Shown here piece by piece: positions 16,877-25,973 of a stretch of 64,000 nt of DNA (position 1 is the first letter of the stretch; every line of letters begins with the position of its first letter). The notes beneath the pieces are model-generated. The model did not search any database. It was not told the origin of the DNA and saw nothing but the letters and a program-made list of their open reading frames with translations. Source of the stretch: Streptomyces sp. H39-S7 (GTDB lineage Bacteria; Actinomycetota; Actinomycetes; Streptomycetales; Streptomycetaceae); the NCBI RefSeq assembly GCF_027158205.1, contig NZ_JAPVLU010000042.1:22974-86973 (forward strand). The letters run 5' to 3'. Made by a program: the position numbers and the translations under genes.

Positions 16877-17265
16877 GCGGGACTCTCGTTCTCGACAGCG
16901 GGGCCCTCTCCAAGCTCTCCCGCCGGCACCGCGACATGACCGTGTGGCTGGACGTCGCCCGCAGCCTGGACCTGCTGGTCGTGACGAGCGCGGCCACGCT
17001 GGTGGAGGCACGCGACCCGAAGGTGCCGCAGGCGGCGTTCGACGATGCCGTTTCCCTGACCAAGGTGCGCCCCGTCACGGAGGAGATCGCACGAGCGGCA
17101 AGCAGACTGCTCGCCGCCGAAAGCCTGCACGGCCACAAGTACGCCATCGACGCGATGCTCGGTGCCACGGCCCACCTGGAGCACGGCGACGTCACTGTCG
17201 TCACGAGCGACACCGATGACCTGCGCCGACTGTGCCACCCCCGCATCGCCGTCGAGCCGATCTGA
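16873..17265 (+). CDS. PIN-domain toxin (VapC-like ribonuclease)
   Basis: A 130-residue PIN protein. The metal-binding acidic residues can be placed: Asp in LVLDSGALSKL, Glu in SAATLVEARDP, Asp in HKYAIDAMLGATA and Asp in VVTSDTDDLRRL. VapC toxins cleave tRNA or rRNA when the antitoxin is degraded. It starts inside the antitoxin stop. The gene ends 45 bases before the 33-base tail of LLM fragment 2, so the pair is the distal gene unit of segment 2 and may stabilise it. Confidence 0.85.
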   Translation: MSGTLVLDSGALSKLSRRHRDMTVWLDVARSLDLLVVTSAATLVEARDPKVPQAAFDDAVSLTKVRPVTEEIARAASRLLAAESLHGHKYAIDAMLGATAHLEHGDVTVVTSDTDDLRRLCHPRIAVEPI

Positions 17266-17309
17266 GTCGCCCACGTTGGCCTTGCCGCCGCCCTTGTCGC
17301 GTTCCAGCA

Positions 17310-17342
17310 GGTCAGCCCGTGATAGGTGAACGCGGCTTGACC
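17310..17342. repeat. 33-base tail, copy 2, at the LLM break point
   Basis: Begins GGTCAGCC and ends GGCTTGACC against the break at 17343. It matches the copy at 28022-28054 at 28 of 33 positions, with the same length and same distance to the break. Confidence 0.65.
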
Positions 17343-17557
17343 GACGTGACGAGCGTTCCGAGCCGCATCCGTTCGGTGGCCGCCGCGGCCGCGGTGAGCG
17401 TGGGCACCGCGCCGAACCACGGGCCGTCCCGGAAGGTGCGCCTGGAGAGGTGGTCGTAGGTGTAGGCGCTGTGGAAGCCGAGGTCCTCGGCACGCCGCCA
17501 CACCTCCTGTCCCTCATTCCACCGGTGGATGGGCAGGATGACCGTACTCAGACGCGT
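17343..17557 (-). pseudogene. LLM oxidoreductase N-terminal fragment, copy 2 (start codon lost)
   Basis: Codes for residues 2-71 (RLSTVILPIHRWNEGQEVWR, SAYTYDHLSRRTFRDGPWFG, ending GTLVTS), then VKPRSPITG and a stop. The initiator ATG is replaced by ACG at 17555-17557. The conserved W of HLSWRT is changed to R. Upstream, CGTAGGGTCG matches the region before the intact gene at 13657. Confidence 0.8.
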
Positions 17558-17677
17558 GTCGTCGACCCTACGCGGTCGAACGCCTCCGCCCGGAACCGGG
17601 CACGGGACGCGGTGCCTCCGAGCCGGCGTCACGCGGTGATGCCGCATGGTCCTGTGCCCGCTCCGCGCGGCGGCGCT

Positions 17678-19177
17678 TCAGAATCCGGCAGGATCGATCG
17701 TGATCTCCCGCTTGAGGATCTTGCCCGTGGGGCCCTTGGGCAGTGTGTCGGCGAAGCGGACCACACGGGGGTACTTGTAGGCGGCCACGCGGGTGCGGAC
17801 GTGGTCGCGGATCTCGTCGGCCGTGGCGTGCGCTCGGGGCTTGAGGACGACGACGGCCGCGATCTCCTCGCCCAGGGTGCCGTCGGGCACGCCGACCACC
17901 GCGGCCTCGGCGACGGCGGGGTGCTCGTACAGCACCTCCTCGATCTCGCGCGGATAGACGTTGTAGCCGCCGCGGATGATCATGTCCTTCTTGCGGTCGA
18001 CGACGAACCAGTAGCCGTCCTCGTCCACCCGGGCCAGGTCGCCGGTGTGGAACCAGCCATCGCGGACCGCCTCGGCGGTCGCGTCGGGGCGGTTCCAGTA
18101 GCCCGCCATCACGTTCTCGCCGCGCACGGCGATCTCGCCCACCTGGCCGGGTGCGCTGTCCGCCCCCGTCTCGGTGACCAGCCGCAGCTCCACGCCGCGC
18201 ACCGGCAGGCCGATCGAGCCGGGCTTGCGCGGACGGTCCGGCGCGTTGAACGCGGCCACCGGGGACGTCTCCGACAGGCCGTACCCCTCCAGCACCGGCA
18301 CGTCGAACCGCTGCTCGAAGCCGTGCAGCACCTCGACCGGCAGTGCGGCTCCCCCCGAGACGGCCAGCCGTAGCCGCTGGGCATCGAAGCCGTCGGGCAG
18401 CTCGGCGTGGAGCAGGGCCGTGTACATGGTGGGCACGCCGAGGAACACGGTGACGCCGTCCTCGGCGAGGATCCGCAGGGCCGCGTCCGGGTCGAAGCGC
18501 GGGAGCAGGGTGAGGGTCGCCCCTGCGGCGACGGAGGCGTTGAGCGCGCAGGTCTGCCCGAAGCCGTGGAACAGCGGAAGACCGCCGAAGAAGACGTCGC
18601 CGGGACGGGCCTGGAAAAGCGTCTCGGCGGTGGTGGCGGCGTTGGACAGCAGGTTGCGGTGGGTCAGGCCGGCGCCCTTCGGACTGCCGGTCGTGCCGGA
18701 CGTGTAGAGGATGACCGCGAGGTCGTCGTCGGCGCGTTCGACCATGCCCGGCAGCGGCTCGGCCGCGCCGAGCCGGGCGTCGAACGCCTCCGGCTCGGCG
18801 ATCAGGCAGTCCGTGCCGGTCGCGGCGGCTGCCTCGGCGGTCTCCTGCCGCGCCGCCGGCGAGGCCAACACCAGCCGGGCGCCCGAGTCGCGCAGGGTGA
18901 AGGCGATCTCCCGCGCCTTGAGCAGCGGGTTCATCGGCACGACCACGGCGCCGGCGCGCAGGATGCCGTAGTAGGCGACGGGGAAGTGCGCGATGTTGGG
19001 CATGACCAGCCCGACGCGGTCGCCTGGGCGGACGCCGCGCGCGTGCAGGAGCGCGGCGGCACGGGCGCTGAGGTCGTCGAGCTCGGCGTAGCCGAGGGCC
19101 GTGGAGCCCTGGCGGACGGCCGTCCGGCTGCCGTGGGCGGCGGCGCTGGCCACCAGCAGGCTGGCGAGGTTGGTCAT
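17678..19177 (-). CDS. Fatty acyl-CoA/long-chain acyl-CoA ligase (AMP-forming)
   Basis: A 499-residue member of the ANL superfamily. Core motifs are the P-loop-like ILYTSGTTGSPKGAGLTHRN, the substrate motif LEGYGLSETSPVA, the hinge DGWFHTGDLARVDEDGYWFV and DRKKDMIIRGGYNVYPREIE, and the catalytic lysine in LPKGPTGKILKREI. It activates a carboxylic acid to its CoA thioester by way of an acyl-adenylate. ATG 19177 begins MTNLASLLVASAA; the longer frame to 19366 overlaps the AraC promoter. It is divergent from the AraC gene and is probably the entry enzyme of the catabolic cluster. Confidence 0.92.
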   Translation of the reverse strand: MTNLASLLVASAAAHGSRTAVRQGSTALGYAELDDLSARAAALLHARGVRPGDRVGLVMPNIAHFPVAYYGILRAGAVVVPMNPLLKAREIAFTLRDSGARLVLASPAARQETAEAAAATGTDCLIAEPEAFDARLGAAEPLPGMVERADDDLAVILYTSGTTGSPKGAGLTHRNLLSNAATTAETLFQARPGDVFFGGLPLFHGFGQTCALNASVAAGATLTLLPRFDPDAALRILAEDGVTVFLGVPTMYTALLHAELPDGFDAQRLRLAVSGGAALPVEVLHGFEQRFDVPVLEGYGLSETSPVAAFNAPDRPRKPGSIGLPVRGVELRLVTETGADSAPGQVGEIAVRGENVMAGYWNRPDATAEAVRDGWFHTGDLARVDEDGYWFVVDRKKDMIIRGGYNVYPREIEEVLYEHPAVAEAAVVGVPDGTLGEEIAAVVVLKPRAHATADEIRDHVRTRVAAYKYPRVVRFADTLPKGPTGKILKREITIDPAGF

Positions 19178-19473
19178 GGCGGGGTCCTCGGGATTCAGGT
19201 GACGGGGCAGCGGGGGCGGGGTCGGGCCGGACGGTTTCAGCGGGTGGAGGCAGCGGCCTGAGGGCCCCGGGGTGTGCCGCCCGCACCGTTCTGGTCGGTA
19301 CCCAGAACCACACGGGCGGTTCCCGGCGGGCGATGCGGTCCCCGGACGCCGGGGCCGTAGCGGCACCGGCGCGGCCCCTGCAGCGTAGGAATTCCGCCGC
19401 CCGAATGCTTGACCTTGCGGGACGAAGGACTTATCACTTGGGGACGCACGATTCGGCAGCTCTGGAGCAGCCC

Positions 19474-20496
19474 GTGAAACCTCTCATCCGCAGCGCCGCC
19501 CTGAACGGCTACATCGAGCTGAGCCGTTCGCTCGGCGTCGACCCGCAGCCCCTGCTGAGAAGCGTCGGCCTGGACGCGGCCGCGCTCGCCGTCCAGGACC
19601 GCTGGATCTCGGGCGCCGCGGGCGTGCGCCTGCTGGAGCTCACCGCCGCCGCGGCCCACCACGAGGACTTCGGGCTGCGCCTGGCTGAGTACCGCCGTCT
19701 GTCGACCCTCGGACCGATCGGCCTGGTGGTCCGTGAGGAACCCGACGTGCGCAGCGCGATCAGCCTGCTCGTGCGGCACGAGCACATGTACAACGAGGTG
19801 CTGCACACCCGGCTGTCCGAGGCCCAGGGTCTGGCCACGCTCAAGGTGGCGCTGGACGTGGGGGAGTCGGTCGAACACCGCCAGGCCACGGATCTGGCGG
19901 TGGCGGCCTACCACCGCGTCCTGCGCAGTTTCCTGGGCGAGCACTGGCAGCCGCTCACTGTCTGCTTCACCTGTCCGGCACCCGCGGACTCCGCCCCGTA
20001 CCGGCGCTTCTTCGGCCCCACGGTGGAGTTCGAGCGCGAGTTCGACGGCATCGTCTTCTACGCGAGCGACCTGTCCGCACGCAACGCGCTGTCCGACCCC
20101 CAGCTGCGCACCTACGCGCAGCAGTACTTCGAGGCCATCGCCGCGCCCCGGGATCATTCCGCGGCCGATCGGGTGCGCGAGCTGATCGAGGTGCTGCTGC
20201 CGACCGGGCGCTGCTCCGTCGAGCAGGTGGCCCACAGCCTCGGCGTCGACCGGCGCACCGTCCACCGCCGCCTGGCCGACTCGGACGAGACGTTCTCCTC
20301 CCTGCTCAACGCCACCCGGAGGCAGCTCACCGAGCAGCTCGTGGCGAATCCGCGCAGGTCCCTCACAGACATCTCGACGCTGCTCGGGTTCTCCTCACCC
20401 AGCGCCTTCTCGCGCTGGTTCAGCGCGCAGTTCGGCTGCAGCGCCCGGGAGTGGCGGGCCCGGCGGCGGGCCGGGCAGTCCGCCGGGCAGGAGTAG
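19474..20496 (+). CDS. AraC family transcriptional regulator
   Basis: A 340-residue regulator. The N-terminal half (residues 5-190) is an arabinose-binding-like ligand domain seen in OruR/ArgR-type AraC proteins (RSAALNGYIELSRSLGVDPQ, GVRLLELTAAAAHHEDFGLR). The C-terminal double HTH is clear (VEQVAHSLGVDRRTVHRRLA, LTDISTLLGFSSPSAFSRWF). The GTG at 19474 is preferred because GGAG stands six bases ahead. It is divergent from the acyl-CoA ligase and precedes the BKACE operon, so it likely controls both. Confidence 0.9.
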   Translation: MKPLIRSAALNGYIELSRSLGVDPQPLLRSVGLDAAALAVQDRWISGAAGVRLLELTAAAAHHEDFGLRLAEYRRLSTLGPIGLVVREEPDVRSAISLLVRHEHMYNEVLHTRLSEAQGLATLKVALDVGESVEHRQATDLAVAAYHRVLRSFLGEHWQPLTVCFTCPAPADSAPYRRFFGPTVEFEREFDGIVFYASDLSARNALSDPQLRTYAQQYFEAIAAPRDHSAADRVRELIEVLLPTGRCSVEQVAHSLGVDRRTVHRRLADSDETFSSLLNATRRQLTEQLVANPRRSLTDISTLLGFSSPSAFSRWFSAQFGCSAREWRARRRAGQSAGQE

Positions 20497-20804
20497 CCGC
20501 CACCGGGCGCGCCGGGGGTCCGACCTCGTCGGTGTCCCAGAATGACAAGTCGAACGTCTCCTGTGGTAAAGCATCCAGGAGCTCCCCGGCCTACCTTGGA
20601 CACCACCCCGAGGGGCCGGCTCCCCGGAGAGCGCCGCGCGGCTCCCCTACCCCGACCGCGCGGACTCCGGGGCTCCAGCCGGCCGCCGGTGACCGGCTGT
20701 CAGGCCGTCCGGACCTCTGCACCACCACCTCGATCCTCGTCCCGGAAAGCGCCGCCCCGCGGGGTCGCGCCGACGAGTGGTCGCTTTCCCGAAGGAGACG
20801 GACC

Positions 20805-21878
20805 GTGCACTTCCACGACGACTCGCTGTACCCCGAGAACCAGGAAAAGCTGGTCATCCAGGCCGCGCCGTACGGTCCGGAGTGGCTGCCCGGTGACGCG
20901 GCGGACATCCCGCTCACCATGGACGAGCAGGTCCAGGCCGCCGTCGACTGCTACAACGCCGGTGCCACGGTGCTGCACATGCACGTGCGCGAGCTGGACG
21001 GCCACGGCTCGAAGCGCATGTCGATGTTCAACGAGATGATGGCCCGGCTGCGCGCGGCCGTCCCCGACATGGTGATCCAGATCGGCGGCTCGATCTCGTT
21101 CGCTCCCGAGGAGGGCGGCGAGGAGGCCAGGTGGCTCAGCTACGACACCCGCCACCTGCTGGCCGAGGTCGACCCGGCGCCCGATCAGGTCACCATCGCG
21201 ATCAACACCAGCCAGATGAACATCGTCGAGATCATGACCGACGAGGACCTGGAGGGCACCTCGATCGGGAAGAACCCGACGCTGCACACCGCGTACCGCA
21301 ACATGGTGGTCGAGGCGGGCCCCGACTTCTACCTGGAGCACCTCAAGAGGCTCCACGCCAACGGCATCCAGCCGCACTTCCAGCTGGCTCACCTCGCCCA
21401 GCTGGAGACGGTCGAGCGGATGATCCGCGCCGGCGTCCACACCGGCCCGCTGGTGCTCAACTACGTGGCCATCGGCGGCGGCTTCGCCGGCCGCCACCCC
21501 GCCGACCTGGTCGAGTTCGTGCGCCGCGTCCCGGACGGCGCGGTGCTCACCATCGAGAGCTCGATGCGCGCGGTCGCCCCGATGAACGCCATCGGCATCG
21601 CCCTCGGCTGCCACGTCCGGGTGGGCAACGAGGACAACCTCTGGGGCCGCAAGGGTGAGCGCATGACGTCGGTGCGGCAGGTCGAGCAGATGGTGAAGAT
21701 CTCCGAGGGCCTCGGCCGCGAGATCGCCTCCGGTCCCGAAGCGCGCGAGATCTACCACATCGGCGAGTACTACGCCGACACCGACGAGACCCTGGCCCGT
21801 CTGGGCATGGTGCCCAACCGCCGGCCCGGACAGCGCGGTCCGATGCTGCGCCCCGAGGGCTCGCGCGCCCTGGTCTGA
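20805..21878 (+). CDS. BKACE family beta-keto acid cleavage enzyme (DUF849)
   Basis: A 357-residue protein of the 3-keto-5-aminohexanoate cleavage family. It shows KLVIQAAPYGPEWLPGDAAD, TVLHMHVRELDGHGSKRMSM (the His-x-His Zn ligands), IQIGGSISFAPEEGGEEARW and VRVGNEDNLWGRKGERMTSV (Glu of the active site). The family condenses a beta-keto acid with acetyl-CoA to give acetoacetate and a new CoA ester. GTG 20805 is preceded by GAAGGAGA; the frame upstream is open but non-conserved. The acetoacetyl-CoA synthetase further along would consume its product. The substrate side chain is not determined by eye. Confidence 0.9.
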   Translation: MHFHDDSLYPENQEKLVIQAAPYGPEWLPGDAADIPLTMDEQVQAAVDCYNAGATVLHMHVRELDGHGSKRMSMFNEMMARLRAAVPDMVIQIGGSISFAPEEGGEEARWLSYDTRHLLAEVDPAPDQVTIAINTSQMNIVEIMTDEDLEGTSIGKNPTLHTAYRNMVVEAGPDFYLEHLKRLHANGIQPHFQLAHLAQLETVERMIRAGVHTGPLVLNYVAIGGGFAGRHPADLVEFVRRVPDGAVLTIESSMRAVAPMNAIGIALGCHVRVGNEDNLWGRKGERMTSVRQVEQMVKISEGLGREIASGPEAREIYHIGEYYADTDETLARLGMVPNRRPGQRGPMLRPEGSRALV

Positions 21879-21999
21879 GCCAGGACCCGGCGGTGTGCCG
21901 CGGGGCGCCGACTTCTGGCACCCCGCGACCGCCGCCGTCCCCGGGCCGGCGCGCCCCGAGGCGCGCCGCCGCACCATCGACGAGCAACGGAGCAACCCT

Positions 22000-22974
22000 G
22001 TGGCACACGCCATCCGCTTCCACCAGACCGGCGACCCCGACGTCCTGCGATGGGACGAGGTGACCGTCGGCGTTCCGGGCCCGGGCGAGGTGCGCATCCG
22101 GCACGAGGCCGTCGGCGTGAACTTCGCCGACACCTACTTCCGCACCGGCCTGTACCCCGCGCCGCTTCCCGCGGGCATCGGCGTCGAGGCGGCCGGCGTG
22201 GTCGAGGCCGTCGGCGAGGGCGTCACCCACGTCGCCGAAGGCGATCGGGTGACCTACACCGGGAGTCCGCTGGGCGCCTACAGCACCGAGCGGGTCATGC
22301 CCGCCTCGCACCTGATCAAGCTGCCCGAAGCGATCAGCTGCGAGACCGCCGCGGCGATGACCATGCGCGGGCTCACCTCCGCCTATCTGATGCGCCGGAT
22401 CGCCCCGCTCAAGGCAGGAGACACGATCCTGCTGCACGCGGCGGCCGGCGGCGTCGGCCTGATCGTCTCGCAGTGGGCCAAGCTGCTGGGGCTGACCGTC
22501 ATCGGCACCGTCTCCACCGAGGAGAAGGCCGAGCTGGCCCGTGCCCACGGCACCGACCACGTCGTCCACTACCGACGCGAGGACGTGGCCGCCCGGGTGC
22601 GCGAGCTGACCGGCGGCGCCGGCGTCCCGGTGGTCCTCGACGGTGTCGGCCAGGACACCTTCGCCGGCTCGCTCGCGTCACTGCGCCGACGCGGCCTGCT
22701 GGTCTGCTTCGGCACGGCCTCCGGGCCGATTCCGCCCATCGACGCCGTGCAGCTCGCCCTGGCCGGCTCGGTGTTCGTCACCCGCCCCGCGCTGGCCGAC
22801 TACATCGCCGACCCCGCCGACCGCGACGAACTGTCCGCGGAGCTGTTCGGCCACGTCGCCTCCGGCCGCATCGTGATCGAGACCAACCAGCGATACGCCC
22901 TCAAGGACGCCGCGCAGGCCCACCGCGACCTGGAAGCCGGCCGCACCACCGGCTCGTCCGTCCTCGTCCCGTGA
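22000..22974 (+). CDS. NADPH:quinone oxidoreductase-like protein (zinc-independent MDR)
   Basis: A 324-residue medium-chain reductase: FHQTGDPDVLRWDEVTVGVP, VGVNFADTYFRTGLYPAPLP, and the Rossmann motif LLHAAAGGVGLIVSQWAKLL. Zinc ligands of alcohol dehydrogenases are absent, as in QOR (zeta-crystallin). GTG 22000 (AHAIRF start) is preferred over 21895, since the longer frame begins in the spacer. It lies between BKACE and the dioxygenase in one apparent operon and may reduce an unsaturated or keto intermediate. Confidence 0.88.
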   Translation: MAHAIRFHQTGDPDVLRWDEVTVGVPGPGEVRIRHEAVGVNFADTYFRTGLYPAPLPAGIGVEAAGVVEAVGEGVTHVAEGDRVTYTGSPLGAYSTERVMPASHLIKLPEAISCETAAAMTMRGLTSAYLMRRIAPLKAGDTILLHAAAGGVGLIVSQWAKLLGLTVIGTVSTEEKAELARAHGTDHVVHYRREDVAARVRELTGGAGVPVVLDGVGQDTFAGSLASLRRRGLLVCFGTASGPIPPIDAVQLALAGSVFVTRPALADYIADPADRDELSAELFGHVASGRIVIETNQRYALKDAAQAHRDLEAGRTTGSSVLVP

Positions 22975-23017
22975 CCACGCCCCGCGTGGACTCCACAGAC
23001 CCCCTGGAGCGAGCACC

Positions 23018-23932
23018 ATGAACCACACCCAAGCCCCCGAGGCGGGCGTTCCCGCGCTGGTGCGGTCGGCCAGCCTCGGCTCGGTCAAAGCCGAACCTCT
23101 GACCTGCACCATCGGTGCCGAGCTGGCGGGCGTCCATCTCGGCGAGGCGGCTCGCGACGACGACTTGTTCGCCGAGATCCGGGCGCTGCTGCTGCGGTAC
23201 AAGGTGCTGTTCCTGCGCGACCAGGACATCACCCGGGCCGAGCACGTGGCCTTCGCCTCGCGGTTCGGAGCCCTGGAGGACCACCCCGTCGCCGGCAGCG
23301 ACCCCGACCATCCCGGTCTGGTCCGCATCTACAAGGACCTGGACAGCAAGCCCGAGCACTACGAGAACGCCCTGCACACGGACGGGACCTGGCGGGAGAA
23401 CCCGTCCCTGGGCGCCGTACTGCGCTGCGTGGAGTCCCCGCCGGTCGGCGGCGACACCATCTGGGTCAACATGGCCGAGGCGTACCGTCGCCTCCCCGAG
23501 CACGTCAAGACCCAGATCGCCGAGCTGCGCGCCCGCCACAGCATCGAGGCCACCTTCGGCGCGGTGATGCCGACGGAGACGCGCCACCAGCTCAAGGCGC
23601 GGTACCCCGACGCCGAGCACCCCGTGGTGCGGACCCACCCCGAGACCGACGAGAAGATCCTCTTCGTCAACAGTTTCGCCACCCACTTCGTCAACTTCCA
23701 CACGCCCGAGCGGGTCCGCTTCGGCCAGGACTACGCGCCCGGCGCGAGCCAGCTGCTGAACTACCTGATCAGCCAGGCCGCCGTCCCGGAGTACCAGGTC
23801 CGCTGGCGCTGGCAGCCCGACAGCGTCGCGATCTGGGACAACCGCTCCACCCAGCACTACGCCGTCCAGGACTACGGCCGCGCCCCCCGCAAGATGGAAC
23901 GCGCGGGAATCGTCGGCGACCGACCCTTCTAA
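23018..23932 (+). CDS. TauD/TfdA family Fe(II)/2-oxoglutarate dioxygenase
   Basis: A 304-residue enzyme. The iron ligands are in NALHTDGTWRENPSLGAVLR (His-x-Asp) and NRSTQHYAVQDYGRAPRKME (distal His), with the 2-oxoglutarate arginine a few residues on. LLRYKVLFLRDQDITRAEHV near residue 60 is also typical. Family members hydroxylate small acids such as taurine or gamma-butyrobetaine. In this cluster hydroxylation would give a beta-hydroxy acid that could be oxidised to the beta-keto substrate of BKACE; that order is an inference. Confidence 0.9.
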   Translation: MNHTQAPEAGVPALVRSASLGSVKAEPLTCTIGAELAGVHLGEAARDDDLFAEIRALLLRYKVLFLRDQDITRAEHVAFASRFGALEDHPVAGSDPDHPGLVRIYKDLDSKPEHYENALHTDGTWRENPSLGAVLRCVESPPVGGDTIWVNMAEAYRRLPEHVKTQIAELRARHSIEATFGAVMPTETRHQLKARYPDAEHPVVRTHPETDEKILFVNSFATHFVNFHTPERVRFGQDYAPGASQLLNYLISQAAVPEYQVRWRWQPDSVAIWDNRSTQHYAVQDYGRAPRKMERAGIVGDRPF

Positions 23933-23985
23933 TCATTCGCGCCCGAGTCCCCGCAAGGGGCACCGGGAAAGGTGAGGTGGCAACA

Positions 23986-25338
23986 ATGAGGTTCCCCACC
24001 ACCGCCGAGGCGCCGACGGAGATCCCCTCCGCGGCGCCGGCCGTGACGAGGCGCTACGCCTGGGTGGTCTTCCTACTGAGCTTCGCGCTCCTGCTGTCCG
24101 ACTACATGTCACGGCAGGTGCTCAACGCGGTCTTCCCGCTCCTGAAGACCCAGTGGCTGCTCTCCGACTCCAAGCTGGGCTCGCTCAGCGGGATCGTCGC
24201 GCTGGCCGTCGGCGTACTGACCTTTCCGATGTCGTTCCTGGCGGACCGCTGGGGCCGGGTCAGAAGCCTGGTACTGGCCGCCGTGCTGTGGAGCGTGGCG
24301 ACGCTGGGCTGCGCCCTGGCGGCGAACTACCAGCAGATGGCCCTGGGCCGGCTTTTCGTCGGCGTCGGCGAGGCCGCGTACGGCAGTGTCGGCATAGCCG
24401 TGGTGCTGAGCGTCTTCCCGTTCGCCATGCGGGCGACGCTGTCCGGCGCGTTCATCGCCGGCGGCGCGTTCGGCTCGGTGCTCGGCGTGGCGGTCGGCGG
24501 CGCCATCGCCGAGGCCTTCGGCTGGCGCTGGGCCTTCGGCGCCATGGGTGTGTTCGGCCTGGTACTGGCGGCGGTGTACGCCGTCGTGGTCACCGAGAAA
24601 CGCCTCGACCCCCAGCGGGCCTCGACCGGCGACGGCGGCTCCGCCGCAGCCGGGGAACGGGCCCCACTGCGCTCCCTGTTGCCGCAGCTCTTCTCCTCCG
24701 TCTCCGTCGTCAGCGCCTACGTCGGCAGCGGTCTGCAGCTGTTCGTCGCGGGGGCGCTGATCTCCTGGCTGCCCAGCTTCTTCAACCGCTACTACCACCT
24801 GGCCACCGGCCGGGCCGGCGCCACCGCAGGGCTCTTCGCCCTGCTCATCGGTATCGGCATGATCGGCGGTGGCCTCGTCTCGGACCGCGTCAGCCAGACG
24901 TTCCCGCAGCGCAAGTGGGCCGTCGCGATCAGTTGCAGTCTCGGCTCGCTGGTGCTGCTCATGGCCGCGTTCAGTCTGCCCGCGGGCCCCGCGCAGCTCA
25001 CCCTGCTCGCCGCCGGCGCGCTGGTCTGCGCCGGGACCGCGGGACCGGCCGCCGCGATGGTGGCGAACCTGACCCCGGTCGCCATCTCCGCCACCGCGTT
25101 CGCCACGCTCACCCTGGCCAACAGCTTCCTCGGGCTCGCCCCGGGGCCGTCGGTGACGGGCACGCTGGCCGACCACATGGGCCTGCGCCAGGCACTGCGG
25201 GTGATCCCGCTGATCTCCGTCCTGGCCGTGGCCGCCTTCCTGATCGGGCGCCGCTTCTACTCCCGCGACCTCGCCCGGCTCACCGCCCGCGCCGACGCGG
25301 CCGCGCCCCGGCCCAACGCAACGGAAGTCCCCGCATGA
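23986..25338 (+). CDS. MFS transporter, probable substrate importer of the catabolic cluster
   Basis: A 450-residue carrier with 12 predicted helices. The first begins YAWVVFLLSFALLLSDYMSR, and the loop 2-3 signature LADRWGRVRSLVLAAVLWSV is clear. ATG 23986 has GGTGAGG about eight bases upstream; a GTG at 23977 would add three residues. It follows the dioxygenase and its stop overlaps the start of the hydrolase gene (ATGA), so it belongs to the operon. Substrate likely the acid degraded by the cluster. Confidence 0.88.
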   Translation: MRFPTTAEAPTEIPSAAPAVTRRYAWVVFLLSFALLLSDYMSRQVLNAVFPLLKTQWLLSDSKLGSLSGIVALAVGVLTFPMSFLADRWGRVRSLVLAAVLWSVATLGCALAANYQQMALGRLFVGVGEAAYGSVGIAVVLSVFPFAMRATLSGAFIAGGAFGSVLGVAVGGAIAEAFGWRWAFGAMGVFGLVLAAVYAVVVTEKRLDPQRASTGDGGSAAAGERAPLRSLLPQLFSSVSVVSAYVGSGLQLFVAGALISWLPSFFNRYYHLATGRAGATAGLFALLIGIGMIGGGLVSDRVSQTFPQRKWAVAISCSLGSLVLLMAAFSLPAGPAQLTLLAAGALVCAGTAGPAAAMVANLTPVAISATAFATLTLANSFLGLAPGPSVTGTLADHMGLRQALRVIPLISVLAVAAFLIGRRFYSRDLARLTARADAAAPRPNATEVPA

Positions 25339-25913
25339 GCCGTCCCGGTGAACCCACCGTCGTCATCGTCCCCGGGCTGCGCGACCACATCGCCGAGCAC
25401 TGGCAGACCGTGCTGGCCCACACGCTCGCGGTCGCCGACCGCGACGTGCGCACCGTCCTCCCACCGACGCAGGGCCGGCTCGGCCGCGCCGCGCAGGTCG
25501 AGGCCCTGAACCAGGTGGTCGCGCAGGTCGAGGGCCCGGTCGTCCTGGTGGCCCACAGCGCCGGTGTGATCACCGCCGTCCACTGGGCCCACCAGCACGG
25601 TGCCGGGGTTGTCGGGGCACTGCTGGCCACTCCGCCGGACTTCGACAGCCCGCTCCCGGCGGGCTACCCCGCCCCCCGGGAACTGGCCGAGAACGGCTGG
25701 ACGCCCGTCCCGCGCAAGCCACTGCCCTTCCCGAGCATCGTGGCGGCCAGCTCGAACGACCCGCTGTGCGGCTTCGCCCAGGTCGCCGAGCTGGCCCGGG
25801 ACTGGGGCAGCCGCCTGGTCGAACTCGGCGAGGTCGGACACCTCAACCCCGCCTCCGGCCACGGCCCCTGGCCACAGGCCGCCGAGCTGCTGGCCGAGCT
25901 CGAGCGCGACTGA
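25335..25913 (+). CDS. RBBP9/YdeN-type serine hydrolase
   Basis: A 192-residue alpha/beta hydrolase: TVVIVPGLRDHIAEHWQTVL at the start, the nucleophile elbow VVLVAHSAGVITAVHWAH (Ser in HSAG), an Asp region IVAASSNDPLCGF, and the catalytic His in GEVGHLNPASGHGPW. These small hydrolases act on esters. The start codon overlaps the MFS stop by four bases. It may release an acid or remove a side product in the pathway. Confidence 0.88.
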   Translation: MSRPGEPTVVIVPGLRDHIAEHWQTVLAHTLAVADRDVRTVLPPTQGRLGRAAQVEALNQVVAQVEGPVVLVAHSAGVITAVHWAHQHGAGVVGALLATPPDFDSPLPAGYPAPRELAENGWTPVPRKPLPFPSIVAASSNDPLCGFAQVAELARDWGSRLVELGEVGHLNPASGHGPWPQAAELLAELERD

Positions 25914-25973
25914 ACCACCGCCCCGGCGGCGTCCGGACCACGACCCCCACCCGCACCACCCAGGGAAGCGACG

